28,916 nt of DNA from a virus. Positions 8,454 through 15,843 of the stretch are shown here, one piece after another. A program made the position numbers and the translations under genes. The stretch is taken from positions 2,388 to 31,303 of the IMG/VR virus record IMGVR_UViG_3300030060_001196. One strand, 5' to 3'. Under the pieces are notes generated by a model. The model saw nothing but the letters and a program-made list of their open reading frames with translations, made no database searches and was not told where the DNA came from. Numbering within the stretch: position 1 is the first letter of the stretch; each line of letters begins with the position of its first letter.

Positions 8454-9089
8454 TTATGCCGCCACTTCTGTCCAATTAGGAGTTTGATTATCATCTACCT
8501 CTTGCCATTTAAACGGAGTGCCGAGTTCTCCTGTGGCTGATACACCTGTAATTGTAACATTAGCTTTACAATTAAATGTAAATGATCCAACAAGACCATT
8601 AGCATTAAAGTTGACTGTTTCAAACCTATTATCAGTTTGAGTGGTTGCAGTACCTAAAGCTGATGTTCCAGCTTGTCCTGTTGGAGTTTGATTGGCTTTG
8701 GCTATAGTGGTTGGAGAGCCTACAGCTCCAATACCTTCTTGACCAGTTAATGATACATTCGCTTCTGCATCCGGGACAATAGATCCAACGCCTGTTGTAC
8801 CTGCAAGGCCGCTAACACTTATACTATTGTTTGATATAGTTGTAGCTGTACCTAAAGCAGATACGCCTGCAAAGCCATTAACTCCTACAACACCACCAGC
8901 ATCAATAGCTGCTCCTCCATTAGTGACTGTAGCAGATAAACCGCTAGGTGATACTTTAGCTTTCGCTACAACTGATATTGTTCCTAGGGCAGAGGTTCCT
9001 GCTCCTGGAGCTGATAGTGTGACTGGTATAGGTTCGCCCCATGTGAGCTGACCCCATGTGCCTCGGCCCCAGCCGTTAATGATAGCCAT
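8454..9089 (-). CDS. Repetitive Gly/Ala-rich tail-associated protein
   Basis: The 211-aa protein starts with a Trp/Gly-rich segment (GWGRGTWGQLTWGEP), which I recall as a conserved opening of small tail proteins in marine phages. It is followed by about six degenerate repeats of roughly 20-30 residues built around G-x-x-G-[TV]-[ST]-A-L-G-T (GAGTSALGTISV, GFAGVSALGTAT, GQAGTSALGTAT), and ends FKWQEVDDNQTPNWTEVAA. The repeats suggest an extended beta-structure such as a small fibre. It lies between two other small virion-type genes. Confidence 0.65.
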   Translation of the reverse strand: MAIINGWGRGTWGQLTWGEPIPVTLSAPGAGTSALGTISVVAKAKVSPSGLSATVTNGGAAIDAGGVVGVNGFAGVSALGTATTISNNSISVSGLAGTTGVGSIVPDAEANVSLTGQEGIGAVGSPTTIAKANQTPTGQAGTSALGTATTQTDNRFETVNFNANGLVGSFTFNCKANVTITGVSATGELGTPFKWQEVDDNQTPNWTEVAA

Positions 9090-9095
9090 TTAAGG

Positions 9096-9521
9096 CTAGG
9101 CGATTCTTATAATCGCTGTAGAAGCAGCAGCAGCTGGAAATACAATAGTAAAGTCTCCAGCGGTGGATGTTTTATCGCCACCAAAATCTATAGTAGCTAC
9201 AGATTTATTACTATCACTTGAATTATAAATCATGCAACCTCTAGCAGTTACCGTTGCTGTGCTGAATGTTAAATCAGCAAAGTCAGTAAAAGCAGTTGTG
9301 CCAGAGCTAGTCGGTGCAACTTTAGTTAAAGTGCCTCCGCCTGAACTATAATTAGTTCCACTGGCTTGTCCAGTTGTTGTGAACGAAGTTGTAGTAGCTC
9401 CTAATGTTGCTGAACTTGTATATAAAGCAAGTTTGAAAGTATCTCCATTAGTTGCAAAATTATGATTGCCAAGCAGTAATTCTTTTTTAAAGCTTGTCGT
9501 TAGAGTTGATGATATTGCCAT
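9096..9521 (-). CDS. Small virion/tail protein
   Basis: A 141-aa Thr/Ser-rich protein beginning MAISSTLTTSFKKELLLGNH and containing GDTFKLALYTSSATLG, a pattern I recall as common among small structural proteins in marine phage tail modules. The body is predicted beta-rich (FADLTFSTATVTARGCMIYN, AGDFTIVFP). Its start lies inside the end of the upstream 108-aa gene (35-base overlap), so expression of the two is probably linked. The precise position in the particle is unknown. Confidence 0.65.
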   Translation of the reverse strand: MAISSTLTTSFKKELLLGNHNFATNGDTFKLALYTSSATLGATTTSFTTTGQASGTNYSSGGGTLTKVAPTSSGTTAFTDFADLTFSTATVTARGCMIYNSSDSNKSVATIDFGGDKTSTAGDFTIVFPAAAASTAIIRIA

Positions 9522-9813
9522 AGTTTTTCCTAATTAAATCAGCAGCTTCTTTCAAACCTGCTTTTTCTAATTTATTGTTTAATGTAATCCTATCAGATTT
9601 TATAGCATTTTGCATATACTGTTCAATAACTTTTTGGATGTTGTCTTGATAGGTTTTTACTTGATCTTTAATATCTTGTGGAGCATCTTCGCTAACTGCT
9701 ACAATTTTTTTTACGCATAAGTCTGCCCAAAATTCTATTGAGTGTCCACCATTGCTTGTTGTATGCACTTCAATTATTCCAAGCTCTGGACCAGCTTTAT
9801 AACTTATTACCAT
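9487..9813 (-). CDS. Hypothetical alpha-helical protein in tail module
   Basis: A 108-aa protein with a short beta-type N-terminus (MVISYKAGPELGIIEVHTTS, GHSIEFWADLCVKKIVAV) and a long helical C-terminal half (DIKDQVKTYQDNIQKVIEQY, EAADLIRKNYG). It overlaps the upstream Rossmann-type gene by 7 bases and the downstream tail protein by 35 bases. No family is recognised beyond similarity to small marine-phage hypotheticals. Its placement suggests an accessory factor for neighbouring virion genes. Confidence 0.6.
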   Translation of the reverse strand: MVISYKAGPELGIIEVHTTSNGGHSIEFWADLCVKKIVAVSEDAPQDIKDQVKTYQDNIQKVIEQYMQNAIKSDRITLNNKLEKAGLKEAADLIRKNYGNIINSNDKL

Positions 9814-10550
9814 ACTTTTGGATCTCCAGCTCTATTTTTTTGTAGATGAGTATCATTTCTATCTATTAAAACTGGTTCTGGCTCTTGTTTATATTGCATT
9901 ACTTCACTTTGTTTTTTTGGAATTAAATGTCCATGTTCGTTGGTTATTACGACCAATGGATCATCTAATCTATGATAACCATAAAGTTTTTCATTATTTG
10001 GAACTGCTGTATCTAATAAGTAACTCGTATGTGCAACTTCAACTTGAATGCCTTGATTCATAGCTTTACTTAACCAAAACTCAACAGATGCACGACCTGC
10101 TTCTGCAAAATATAAATTTCCTTTGTAACCAAAATCTACACCAAACATTTTTATCTTTTCAACTTTATTCCAAATAGCAAAAGCAACTGCGTATGAAACA
10201 GTGTTGTTTAAGTAATGACAACCACATGCACCTAATACTTCTTCAATAGGATATTCAATTAATCCCGGACATCTTTCATCTAATTCACATGTATATATTG
10301 GACCTTCATGTTCTTGTAATAATTTAGACATGCTATCTGTTTGGCCGCCTGCATCATCAGTATCTAAAAATCTAGATGGTGGATCCATCATAAAAACTCT
10401 GTCATGAAATATAACTGATGCTACTGAATTTATTGTCCACACTTCATCGAAATGTGCGCCATGTGATTTTGCTAAATTATAGTCAAACCAACTTTTGCCC
10501 ATACCTACTATGGCCACAGTCTTGCCCTCTAGCTTTTTGATTGGTTCCAT
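9807..10550 (-). CDS. Rossmann-type protein resembling GT42/DUF115 nucleotide-sugar enzymes
   Basis: The 247-aa protein opens with a strand-loop-helix (KTVAIVGMGKSWFDYN, residues 11-25) like a nucleotide-binding G-x-G-x-S loop, followed by FDEVWTINSV and VFMMDPPSR, and a later KIKMFGVDFGY (134-142). The order of these elements recalls CST/GT42 sialyltransferases and DUF115 (MAF-flagellin-modifying) proteins; that assignment is inference from pattern, not a search. GGAGAG lies 4 bases before the ATG. It is embedded in the virion module between an adaptor and tail genes, so it could modify a virion or host-surface glycan, or be a structural protein that re-uses the fold. Confidence 0.55.
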   Translation of the reverse strand: MEPIKKLEGKTVAIVGMGKSWFDYNLAKSHGAHFDEVWTINSVASVIFHDRVFMMDPPSRFLDTDDAGGQTDSMSKLLQEHEGPIYTCELDERCPGLIEYPIEEVLGACGCHYLNNTVSYAVAFAIWNKVEKIKMFGVDFGYKGNLYFAEAGRASVEFWLSKAMNQGIQVEVAHTSYLLDTAVPNNEKLYGYHRLDDPLVVITNEHGHLIPKKQSEVMQYKQEPEPVLIDRNDTHLQKNRAGDPKVW

Positions 10551-10560
10551 CTTTCTCTCC

Positions 10561-11244
10561 TTATGTAACCGGTGATCTTAAAGAGTCATATCTATATTCG
10601 TCTCTTCTACCTCTTGCTTCTGCTTTGTTTTTAAGTCTAGCCATTTCTTGTTGAAATCTAGATTCGTATAAATTCATCATCTCTACGTCACCTTTCATAA
10701 AAGTATAAGCTTCTACTAAACAGCCATAAAGAAGTCCATTTCTTGCATGTTCTGATATCCATGTGCCTGTTGTATCTGTAACTAAAGAATTAGGTTTATA
10801 TAAATAATGCAGTTCCACATCATAATTTTGGTCTGGCACCGGGGCTATAATAATAGTAGATTCCTTTGTTCCTGTATGTAAGTCTTTATCAAAATCTCCA
10901 TAATACAAAGGCAGTCCACGAGAACCAGAGTCTGTTGGGTCTGGAGAATATTCTTGCATAAAGCTAGTATGTTTTTTATCTAAAAAACTATAATCTCCAT
11001 TTGTATTTATTACAGCTAATGAAAAAGATAATTCAAAATCATCTGGTGTTGTTAAAAATCTAGAACCAGCTGTCATCAAACCTTTTACATTTTTTCTAAA
11101 ATAATCAAATTGCACTAGCTCAAATATTCTTTCTTCAGTATTTTTTATTATATCGTCCAAAGTGCTAACAAAAGTTGTTTCACTGTTTTGAGTATAATTT
11201 TGAATTAACGTTTTAAGTTCTGATAATGTAATTGGACTACTCAT
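10561..11244 (-). CDS. Head-tail adaptor/tail-tube-like protein
   Basis: The 227-aa protein begins with a helical segment (ITLSELKTLIQNYTQNSETT) and contains the pattern PDDFELSFSL ... LPLYYGDFD ... IIIAPVPDQNYDVELHYLYK ... GLLYGCLVEAYTFMKGD ... YESRFQQEMARLKN, which is characteristic of gp4-like phage adaptor proteins that sit below the portal. It is one of two such genes, separated by the zinc-ribbon/cupredoxin gene. A role in closing the portal or starting the short tail is inferred from family resemblance. Confidence 0.65.
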   Translation of the reverse strand: MSSPITLSELKTLIQNYTQNSETTFVSTLDDIIKNTEERIFELVQFDYFRKNVKGLMTAGSRFLTTPDDFELSFSLAVINTNGDYSFLDKKHTSFMQEYSPDPTDSGSRGLPLYYGDFDKDLHTGTKESTIIIAPVPDQNYDVELHYLYKPNSLVTDTTGTWISEHARNGLLYGCLVEAYTFMKGDVEMMNLYESRFQQEMARLKNKAEARGRRDEYRYDSLRSPVT

Positions 11245-11245
11245 A

Positions 11246-11968
11246 TTATGTATTCAATTGTCCACCCATACCTGAGTGATTAGTACAGTAATAGTAAAGT
11301 GTAGGAGCTCCACTTGCAACTTCTATCTGGGTGTAAGCTCCTGAAGACCCTGGTGTTCCTGATGTCGTTACGCCAGTAGTGTACTCAGATCCGCCACCAT
11401 GAGTGCCATTTGCAGTAGTTGAAAATCTTAACGGATGACTGCCATTAGTGCTATCTGACTGGTCAAATTTATAAGTTTGGCCTTCTGTAAGACTTAATGT
11501 AGGAGCTCTAGAGCCATCGATGTAGAAATAATTAGAGCCGTAATAACTTGCCACAGTTACTGTATAAGTTGTAACAGATGGACTAGGTGTAGGACTAGGT
11601 GTAGGGCTTGGGCTTGGTGTTACTGAACCATCAGTGCTAACAGTTATGCTGCCTAACTCTCCATCCATTCTAGACAATAAAAAATTAGATCCTATGATAT
11701 CTTTATCCATATAATGTTGTTTTGTAATGTCGTTGTATATTACGACAACGAAACCCTCGCCAACTTCTTGGTCATTGTTGGGCCTAGGTTCATATAAAGC
11801 CTCTGGATCAATTACATGTGGTAATGGGTCTAACTGCGGATGTTTTGGTTCATAACAACTAGGGCAAGTTTTTAAACCATTCCATTCTTCTCTAAGTTTT
11901 AATAATTTATATTCAAAACCACATCTATCACAAATAGCCTTTGCATATTTTGCTGAAGCATATGCCAT
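11246..11968 (-). CDS. Virion-module protein: zinc ribbon plus cupredoxin-like domain
   Basis: The 240-aa protein has an N-terminal four-cysteine zinc ribbon (C13-x2-C16 and C35-x2-C38; CDRC and CPSC), a segment ending near DGELGSITVS, a Ser/Pro/Thr linker (SPSPTPSPTPSPS, about 125-140), and a C-terminal beta domain (about 141-240). In that domain His178 (GSHPLRF), Cys228, His231 and Met234 (YYYCTNHSGMGG) match the order of type-1 copper ligands. Similar domains occur in marine phage structural proteins. It is tightly packed between two adaptor genes (1-base spacers), so it probably belongs to the neck or tail. Copper binding is inferred, not shown. Confidence 0.7.
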   Translation of the reverse strand: MAYASAKYAKAICDRCGFEYKLLKLREEWNGLKTCPSCYEPKHPQLDPLPHVIDPEALYEPRPNNDQEVGEGFVVVIYNDITKQHYMDKDIIGSNFLLSRMDGELGSITVSTDGSVTPSPSPTPSPTPSPSVTTYTVTVASYYGSNYFYIDGSRAPTLSLTEGQTYKFDQSDSTNGSHPLRFSTTANGTHGGGSEYTTGVTTSGTPGSSGAYTQIEVASGAPTLYYYCTNHSGMGGQLNT

Positions 11969-11969
11969 A

Positions 11970-12644
11970 TTAGTATCCGTGTCTTAAATAAGGCGCAATT
12001 CTAAAAGAAGACCTGTCTTCATCTTGTGATAAAGCTCTTTCAAACTCTTCTTCATACATTTGTTTTAACATGACAGCTCTATCTGGTGCTTTTTTTATAG
12101 ATATGTAATATGCTAGACCAGCTGCAAAACAGGGATAAAACCTAAATGGCATGTCCATGGTATTAGTTGCTGCGTCTGCATCATCCATTCTTACAATTTT
12201 ATTGAATACTAAAATATCAGTAGAGTTTTCTGGTGATGGCCATATTTTTAAAACAGGAGTATTTAATTTATCTAAAAAATATTGCGATGGTCTTGATTCG
12301 CTTGCTTTATTAGGAATATTTAAGTATTCAGATCTACTAACTCTAGACATTTGTAAATCAGTGGTTGTTCCACTAACTGTTCTTCTTATAGAACAATCCA
12401 ATACATCAACTATGTTAGCGTTTAAAGTATAGTCGTTTTGACTTTGTACTACAGTGACAGTTTCTTGCTCTATAGTCCATTGGTTAAGACCACGGTTAGC
12501 CCATTCAGCTAACATAAGATTAATTGATCTTTTAGCTGTTTTTAAGTCATATCCAGTCCTAAGTTCCAGGCCACATCTTTCAAACGCTTCTTCTACAAAC
12601 TCAGCTACGTTTGGCTCAAAATCTGTACTACCTGAACTTGCCAT
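11970..12644 (-). CDS. gp4-like head-tail adaptor
   Basis: A 224-aa protein with an N-terminal helical part (VAEFVEEAFERCGLELRTGY, LMLAEWANRGLNQWTIEQ), a beta-rich middle (NDYTLNANIVDVLDCSIRR, PVLKIWPSPENSTDILVFN) and a helical C-terminus (FAAGLAYYISIKKAPDRAVM, MYEEEFERALSQDEDRSSFR). This is the usual signature of phage adaptor proteins (P22 gp4-type) that bind beneath the portal ring. Its stop is followed one base later by the zinc-ribbon gene. Confidence in the adaptor family is fair; the individual role versus the second adaptor is unknown. Confidence 0.7.
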   Translation of the reverse strand: MASSGSTDFEPNVAEFVEEAFERCGLELRTGYDLKTAKRSINLMLAEWANRGLNQWTIEQETVTVVQSQNDYTLNANIVDVLDCSIRRTVSGTTTDLQMSRVSRSEYLNIPNKASESRPSQYFLDKLNTPVLKIWPSPENSTDILVFNKIVRMDDADAATNTMDMPFRFYPCFAAGLAYYISIKKAPDRAVMLKQMYEEEFERALSQDEDRSSFRIAPYLRHGY

Positions 12645-12646
12645 GA

Positions 12647-13321
12647 TTAATCCTCGTTGTATAAATTATCGAATACTCGATTGACATCTAAAGTATAGTC
12701 TAAATCAGATTTAGAATAATGTATATGTTGAGAAGGTCTAAAGTCAGGTGCTCCCTCTCCAACTTGAAACCAAGCAGGATGTGTAACTCTAACTCTATTA
12801 TTTGGCAACGCTACAATGTTTCCTGTCCATTCGCCTGCATCAAGAAGCTCTAAAACATGACTGCTTTTATGTTGCGCTGGATCGTCTGCTATTTCGCTTT
12901 CTGCATAATCAACGGTAAAGTAATATTTAGCCGGGAACATTTTGCCATCTATCTTTGCAAGCCAAGGACATGGCGTTGCCCTATCTATGACATAAACTGA
13001 ATTGTGATGCGAAGAACAATCCCAAGGCTGTGCATCATGAACTTGCATTGGCTCTGCCCATTCTTCAAAAGGTGTATCGCCAACTAAAGCTGTTATAGGC
13101 ATGCGAGCCCACATAGCTCCACCATGAACTGTGTCCTCTGGCTCACCATCAGCTTCTACGCCTGTAAATATAATGTGAAAACTAAGACATCTGTTTGGCA
13201 TTGTGGTAACACCAACAGCCATGGCATGTAAAAATTCACCATGATATTTATCATGGTTATGCGTGTACTCTCTCCTTACCCAGCACTTAAAGTGGGGTAT
13301 GTTACTGTATAAATAAGGCAC
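12647..13321 (-). CDS. Conserved hypothetical protein of virion module
   Basis: The 224-aa protein starts at GTG (13321), three bases after the stop of the KGGM-repeat gene; no ATG is available near this point. It is rich in His, Trp and Pro (MPYLYSNIPHFKCWVRREYT, HDAQPWDCSSHH, DRATPCPWLAKIDGKMFPAK). It looks like a globular beta protein and resembles hypothetical proteins from uncultured marine phages. I do not recognise a domain. Its place next to the adaptors suggests a virion or virion-assembly function. Confidence 0.65.
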   Translation of the reverse strand: MPYLYSNIPHFKCWVRREYTHNHDKYHGEFLHAMAVGVTTMPNRCLSFHIIFTGVEADGEPEDTVHGGAMWARMPITALVGDTPFEEWAEPMQVHDAQPWDCSSHHNSVYVIDRATPCPWLAKIDGKMFPAKYYFTVDYAESEIADDPAQHKSSHVLELLDAGEWTGNIVALPNNRVRVTHPAWFQVGEGAPDFRPSQHIHYSKSDLDYTLDVNRVFDNLYNED

Positions 13322-13323
13322 TT

Positions 13324-13524
13324 TTACTTGCTTACTTTTCCGCCCTTAGAATATCCTTTGGTCATTCCACCTTTCTTGTAGCCTTTAGTCATGCCGCCTT
13401 TTTTATAACCCTTAGTCATGCCACCTTTTTTATAACCTTTGGTCATACCGCCTTTAGCCATTCCTTTAGGTTTCATTCCACCTTTTTTGCCACCTTTAGA
13501 GTAGCCTTTAGTTTTTTTAAACAT
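13324..13524 (-). CDS. Lys/Gly repeat protein (KGGMTKGYK)
   Basis: Sixty-six residues, almost all Lys, Gly, Met, Thr and Tyr, with a 9-residue unit KGGMTKGYK repeated about four times; the DNA shows matching 27-base tandem repeats. The protein is extremely basic and probably disordered. Similar KGGM-type small proteins are recurrent in marine phage structural modules; a nucleic-acid-binding or virion-internal role is inference. Confidence 0.7.
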   Translation of the reverse strand: MFKKTKGYSKGGKKGGMKPKGMAKGGMTKGYKKGGMTKGYKKGGMTKGYKKGGMTKGYSKGGKVSK

Positions 13525-13542
13525 AATTTGTCCTCTGTTTAA

Positions 13543-13830
13543 CTAACATTTCCACCTACGTCTAGCTTGTCTTATTCTAGAATTAGGATTGTTTCTTGTT
13601 TTAGCTGAACTGCGTTTAAGTTGGCCAAGAGATCTAGCGCAATAAGACTTGCGTCTTTTAGCGGCCTTGCTCCCTTTTTTAACTTTGCCTGTTACAGCAG
13701 TTTTTAATTTAGAACCTGGATTTAATTTACGGTACGCTTTGACCCCAGCTTTTGTCATGCCAGCACCCTTTTTAGTGGGTCTAAAATTCCTCTTACTGCG
13801 TGGAGGCATTTTAGTTCTTTTGCGTACCAT
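13543..13830 (-). CDS. Small basic protein with KAAKRRKSYCARS motif (DUF6321-like)
   Basis: A 95-aa strongly basic protein. The motif run (GMTKAGVKAYRKLNPGSKLK, TGKVKKGSKAAKRRKSYCAR, QARRRWKC) matches a small family common in marine phages that I associate with DUF6321. Two cysteines lie in conserved positions (YCARS and the C-terminal RRWKC). The charge suggests nucleic-acid contact, perhaps with packaged DNA. It is one of several basic proteins in the head module. Confidence 0.7.
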   Translation of the reverse strand: MVRKRTKMPPRSKRNFRPTKKGAGMTKAGVKAYRKLNPGSKLKTAVTGKVKKGSKAAKRRKSYCARSLGQLKRSSAKTRNNPNSRIRQARRRWKC

Positions 13831-13835
13831 AAAAA

Positions 13836-14240
13836 TTAATCGTACTTTTTAATTAACACCAAAATAATGTTATAAGTATCTCCACTCGAATGACCAACTG
13901 TGGTGAAATCTATATCACCAGTTACGCCACTACCTGCATTGTTAGGTATAGCAGTAAAATAGTCATAATACTCATCGCCTGTACTATCAGAGGGCAAGCC
14001 TGCAAATAATACATTAGCTGTAGCATCAAATTCCATGTTTACACCCATGCCTCTTGTCATCCAGTAAATACGAGCGACAGATACTTTAGTGCAAGCTTCA
14101 CCTTTGCTATTTGCAGATAATGCAGATACATCAACTTTTTTAACAGCACTTTCTCCAGTGCCATCAGAAACATTGGTGAATTTTAAAATAGCTTGCCTTT
14201 CATCATCCTGTATTGTTTGGGATGTAACTGTATCAGCCAT
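13836..14240 (-). CDS. Small virion protein
   Basis: A 134-aa beta-type protein (ERQAILKFTNVSDGTGESAV, VSVARIYWMTRGMGVNMEFD, GDTYNIILVLIKKYD). It resembles small structural proteins encoded just after the capsid in marine phages. Shine-Dalgarno GGAG lies 6 bases before the ATG. With the 168-aa gene upstream it forms the first part of the segment beyond the capsid terminator. Exact role unknown. Confidence 0.6.
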   Translation of the reverse strand: MADTVTSQTIQDDERQAILKFTNVSDGTGESAVKKVDVSALSANSKGEACTKVSVARIYWMTRGMGVNMEFDATANVLFAGLPSDSTGDEYYDYFTAIPNNAGSGVTGDIDFTTVGHSSGDTYNIILVLIKKYD

Positions 14241-14255
14241 ATTTAACTCCTATTA

Positions 14256-14762
14256 TTAAGCGTCAGCAAATGGAGTTACTAAAGTTCCAGAGCCAAGTGT
14301 TATACCTTCAACGGCATACTTAGCAGATCCCATAGCAGTACACTTAATTATAGATCCTGCAAGACCACCTTTAGTTGAACCATTAAGAGTTATAACATCG
14401 TTAGATGCGCCTGAAATAAAAGTTTTACCTGTTGCATTGTTAACACCAGTGTAAAGACCACCTACAAATTTATCTGTGCCATCAGTTTTAATATCGAGGT
14501 CAGTTGCTGCTGTCTCAATAACAAAAATAAAAGTAGCTCCTAAATTATTTAATGAATTAGGATCTGTAGGATCAGTAGGTGCAGTTGTAACAATTGAGGG
14601 CAAAGTAAATTTACCATCAGCATCATTACAAGTAAGCACCTTACCTGAGTGTGCATCTACGGTTAAAGTTGTATCAGCAGTTAAACTGACAATAGCAGTA
14701 TTACCTGCTGAAATAAATCCAGATATAGATCTAACTGGACCTGAAAAAGTTGATTTAGCCAT
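14256..14762 (-). CDS. Putative head-decoration or structural protein
   Basis: The 168-aa Thr/Gly/Ala-rich protein (MAKSTFSGPVRSISGFISAG, TADTTLTVDAHSGKVLTCND, GATFIFVIETAATDLDIKTD) looks like a beta-sandwich virion protein. It is preceded by a good ribosome site (TAGGAG) and lies just beyond the strong terminator that follows the major capsid gene, so it needs either readthrough or its own promoter in the 100-base leader. Head decoration is the best guess from position. Confidence 0.6.
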   Translation of the reverse strand: MAKSTFSGPVRSISGFISAGNTAIVSLTADTTLTVDAHSGKVLTCNDADGKFTLPSIVTTAPTDPTDPNSLNNLGATFIFVIETAATDLDIKTDGTDKFVGGLYTGVNNATGKTFISGASNDVITLNGSTKGGLAGSIIKCTAMGSAKYAVEGITLGSGTLVTPFADA

Positions 14763-14865
14763 TATTTTCTCCTAACTAAATATGTTGCGCCATCTTTGGA
14801 GTAAGTCTGCCGAGCCAGTTGGTGCAACTTGTTAATCCCGGTTTATTCGATTGTATGTTAAATAC
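14763..14865 (-). promoter_or_regulatory. Leader between capsid terminator and 168-aa gene
   Basis: About 100 bases without a gene. It contains an imperfect palindrome AGTTGGTGCAACT (14817-14829, arms AGTTG/CAACT around GTG) and AT-rich stretches that could serve as a promoter (minus-strand TTGTATTTAACATACAAT near 14848-14865), but no convincing -35/-10 pair is seen. Because a strong terminator stands upstream, some re-initiation signal or partial readthrough is expected here. Confidence 0.35.
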
Positions 14866-14896
14866 AAGAAAAAAGAAAGGGAGCCGAAGCTCCCTT
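14866..14896 (-). terminator. Strong intrinsic terminator after the major capsid gene
   Basis: On the minus strand, AAGGGAGC (14896-14889) pairs with GCTCCCTT (14884-14877) around a TTCG tetraloop and is followed by TTTCTTTTTTC. The stem is 8 bp and perfect, and TTCG loops are especially stable. It lies about 35 bases after the capsid stop. Confidence 0.9.
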
Positions 14897-14900
14897 ACTC

Positions 14901-14917
14901 AAGTGTTTCAAACACTT
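14901..14917 (-). repeat. Palindrome just ahead of the capsid terminator
   Basis: AAGTGTTTCAAACACTT is a perfect inverted repeat (8-base arms around one base; 6 bp with a 5-base loop as RNA). It lies between the capsid stop codon and the terminator hairpin and may protect the 3' end of the capsid mRNA or form part of a tandem terminator. Confidence 0.6.
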
Positions 14918-14931
14918 AATCCAAAATAGGA

Positions 14932-15840
14932 TTACGCACCTTGTGATGCAAAGACAGCTCTTGGGTTTGAGAAACCAAAAGAATATCTCTCTCTAGCTTT
15001 GAATCTGACATTGCCAGTATCAAAGTCGCCTTCCATAGAAGTAGAAAGAGCAGATCTCTCAAAGTGTTTAAAGCCATCTGGGCAATCAGTCTTCAAGAAC
15101 CATGCATCAGTGTCAGTTAAGAAATGGTTAACTGTGTAACCTTCTGGGACCATTCCCATATTTCTTATTGAATTGATGTCATTGTCAGAAGTGCTAACTC
15201 TACCAGGAGTGTTAAGCAATCTATCAGCCACGAACTGAAGTTGTGGTGGAATGATTAGCTTAGTTCCTTGTAAAGCAAGAATCATATTTTTGTCATCAAC
15301 AAAAGTTGAAACAGAAATAAGAGCATCTTCTAATGAAGTCTCATTTAAGTCAGTATAAGTGCTTGGTCTGTTTGAAAATGTTCCTCCGCCTACTAATGGG
15401 TGAGAAGTATTCACGAGTGATACTCCGTCTCCACCGGTAAAGCTTGATGAGAAAGCATTGTTCAACACAGAAGCAGCTTTTACTTGCTTGGTGTGCGCCA
15501 TAGATCTAGCTAGAGCTTTTGTATATCTAGCTCCTAGTCTATCGTAGAGGTTGTCCTCGATTGCTTCTTCTGTTAGAGCGAATGCTAACGCAACGGTTTC
15601 ATGTGAATACCTTGCAGTAAATCCTTCTGAAGCGTTGTCGAATGCGACTCCGTTTCCTTCTGGTTTTACTTGTGCGTTACCGAAACCTACTATTAAGGTT
15701 TCTTCTTCAAATGCTCTATCTGAAGATTCAGTGTCAAAGATTTCCGCGTGCTCGTTTTCGTACCTGTTGTATTCCATGCCAAATAAGGCATTTAAACCAG
15801 GCTCGAGCTCCTTCGCTAATTGTGAACGATTAATCGCCAT
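14932..15840 (-). CDS. Major capsid protein (HK97-fold type)
   Basis: The 302-aa protein has the composition and layout of a phage major head protein: N-terminal helical arm (INRSQLAKELEPGLNALFG), a central region with FTARYSHETVALAFALTEEA and ARYTKALARSMAHTKQVKAA, a P-domain-like segment (LIIPPQLQFVADRLLNTPGR) and a beta C-terminus (DTGNVRFKARERYSFGFSNP). It recalls the Mu gpT-like branch of HK97-fold capsids. It has a good ribosome site (GGAG), lies downstream of scaffold and decoration candidates, and is followed by a strong terminator, as expected for the most abundant virion protein. Confidence 0.85.
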   Translation of the reverse strand: MAINRSQLAKELEPGLNALFGMEYNRYENEHAEIFDTESSDRAFEEETLIVGFGNAQVKPEGNGVAFDNASEGFTARYSHETVALAFALTEEAIEDNLYDRLGARYTKALARSMAHTKQVKAASVLNNAFSSSFTGGDGVSLVNTSHPLVGGGTFSNRPSTYTDLNETSLEDALISVSTFVDDKNMILALQGTKLIIPPQLQFVADRLLNTPGRVSTSDNDINSIRNMGMVPEGYTVNHFLTDTDAWFLKTDCPDGFKHFERSALSTSMEGDFDTGNVRFKARERYSFGFSNPRAVFASQGA

Positions 15841-15843
15841 TGG

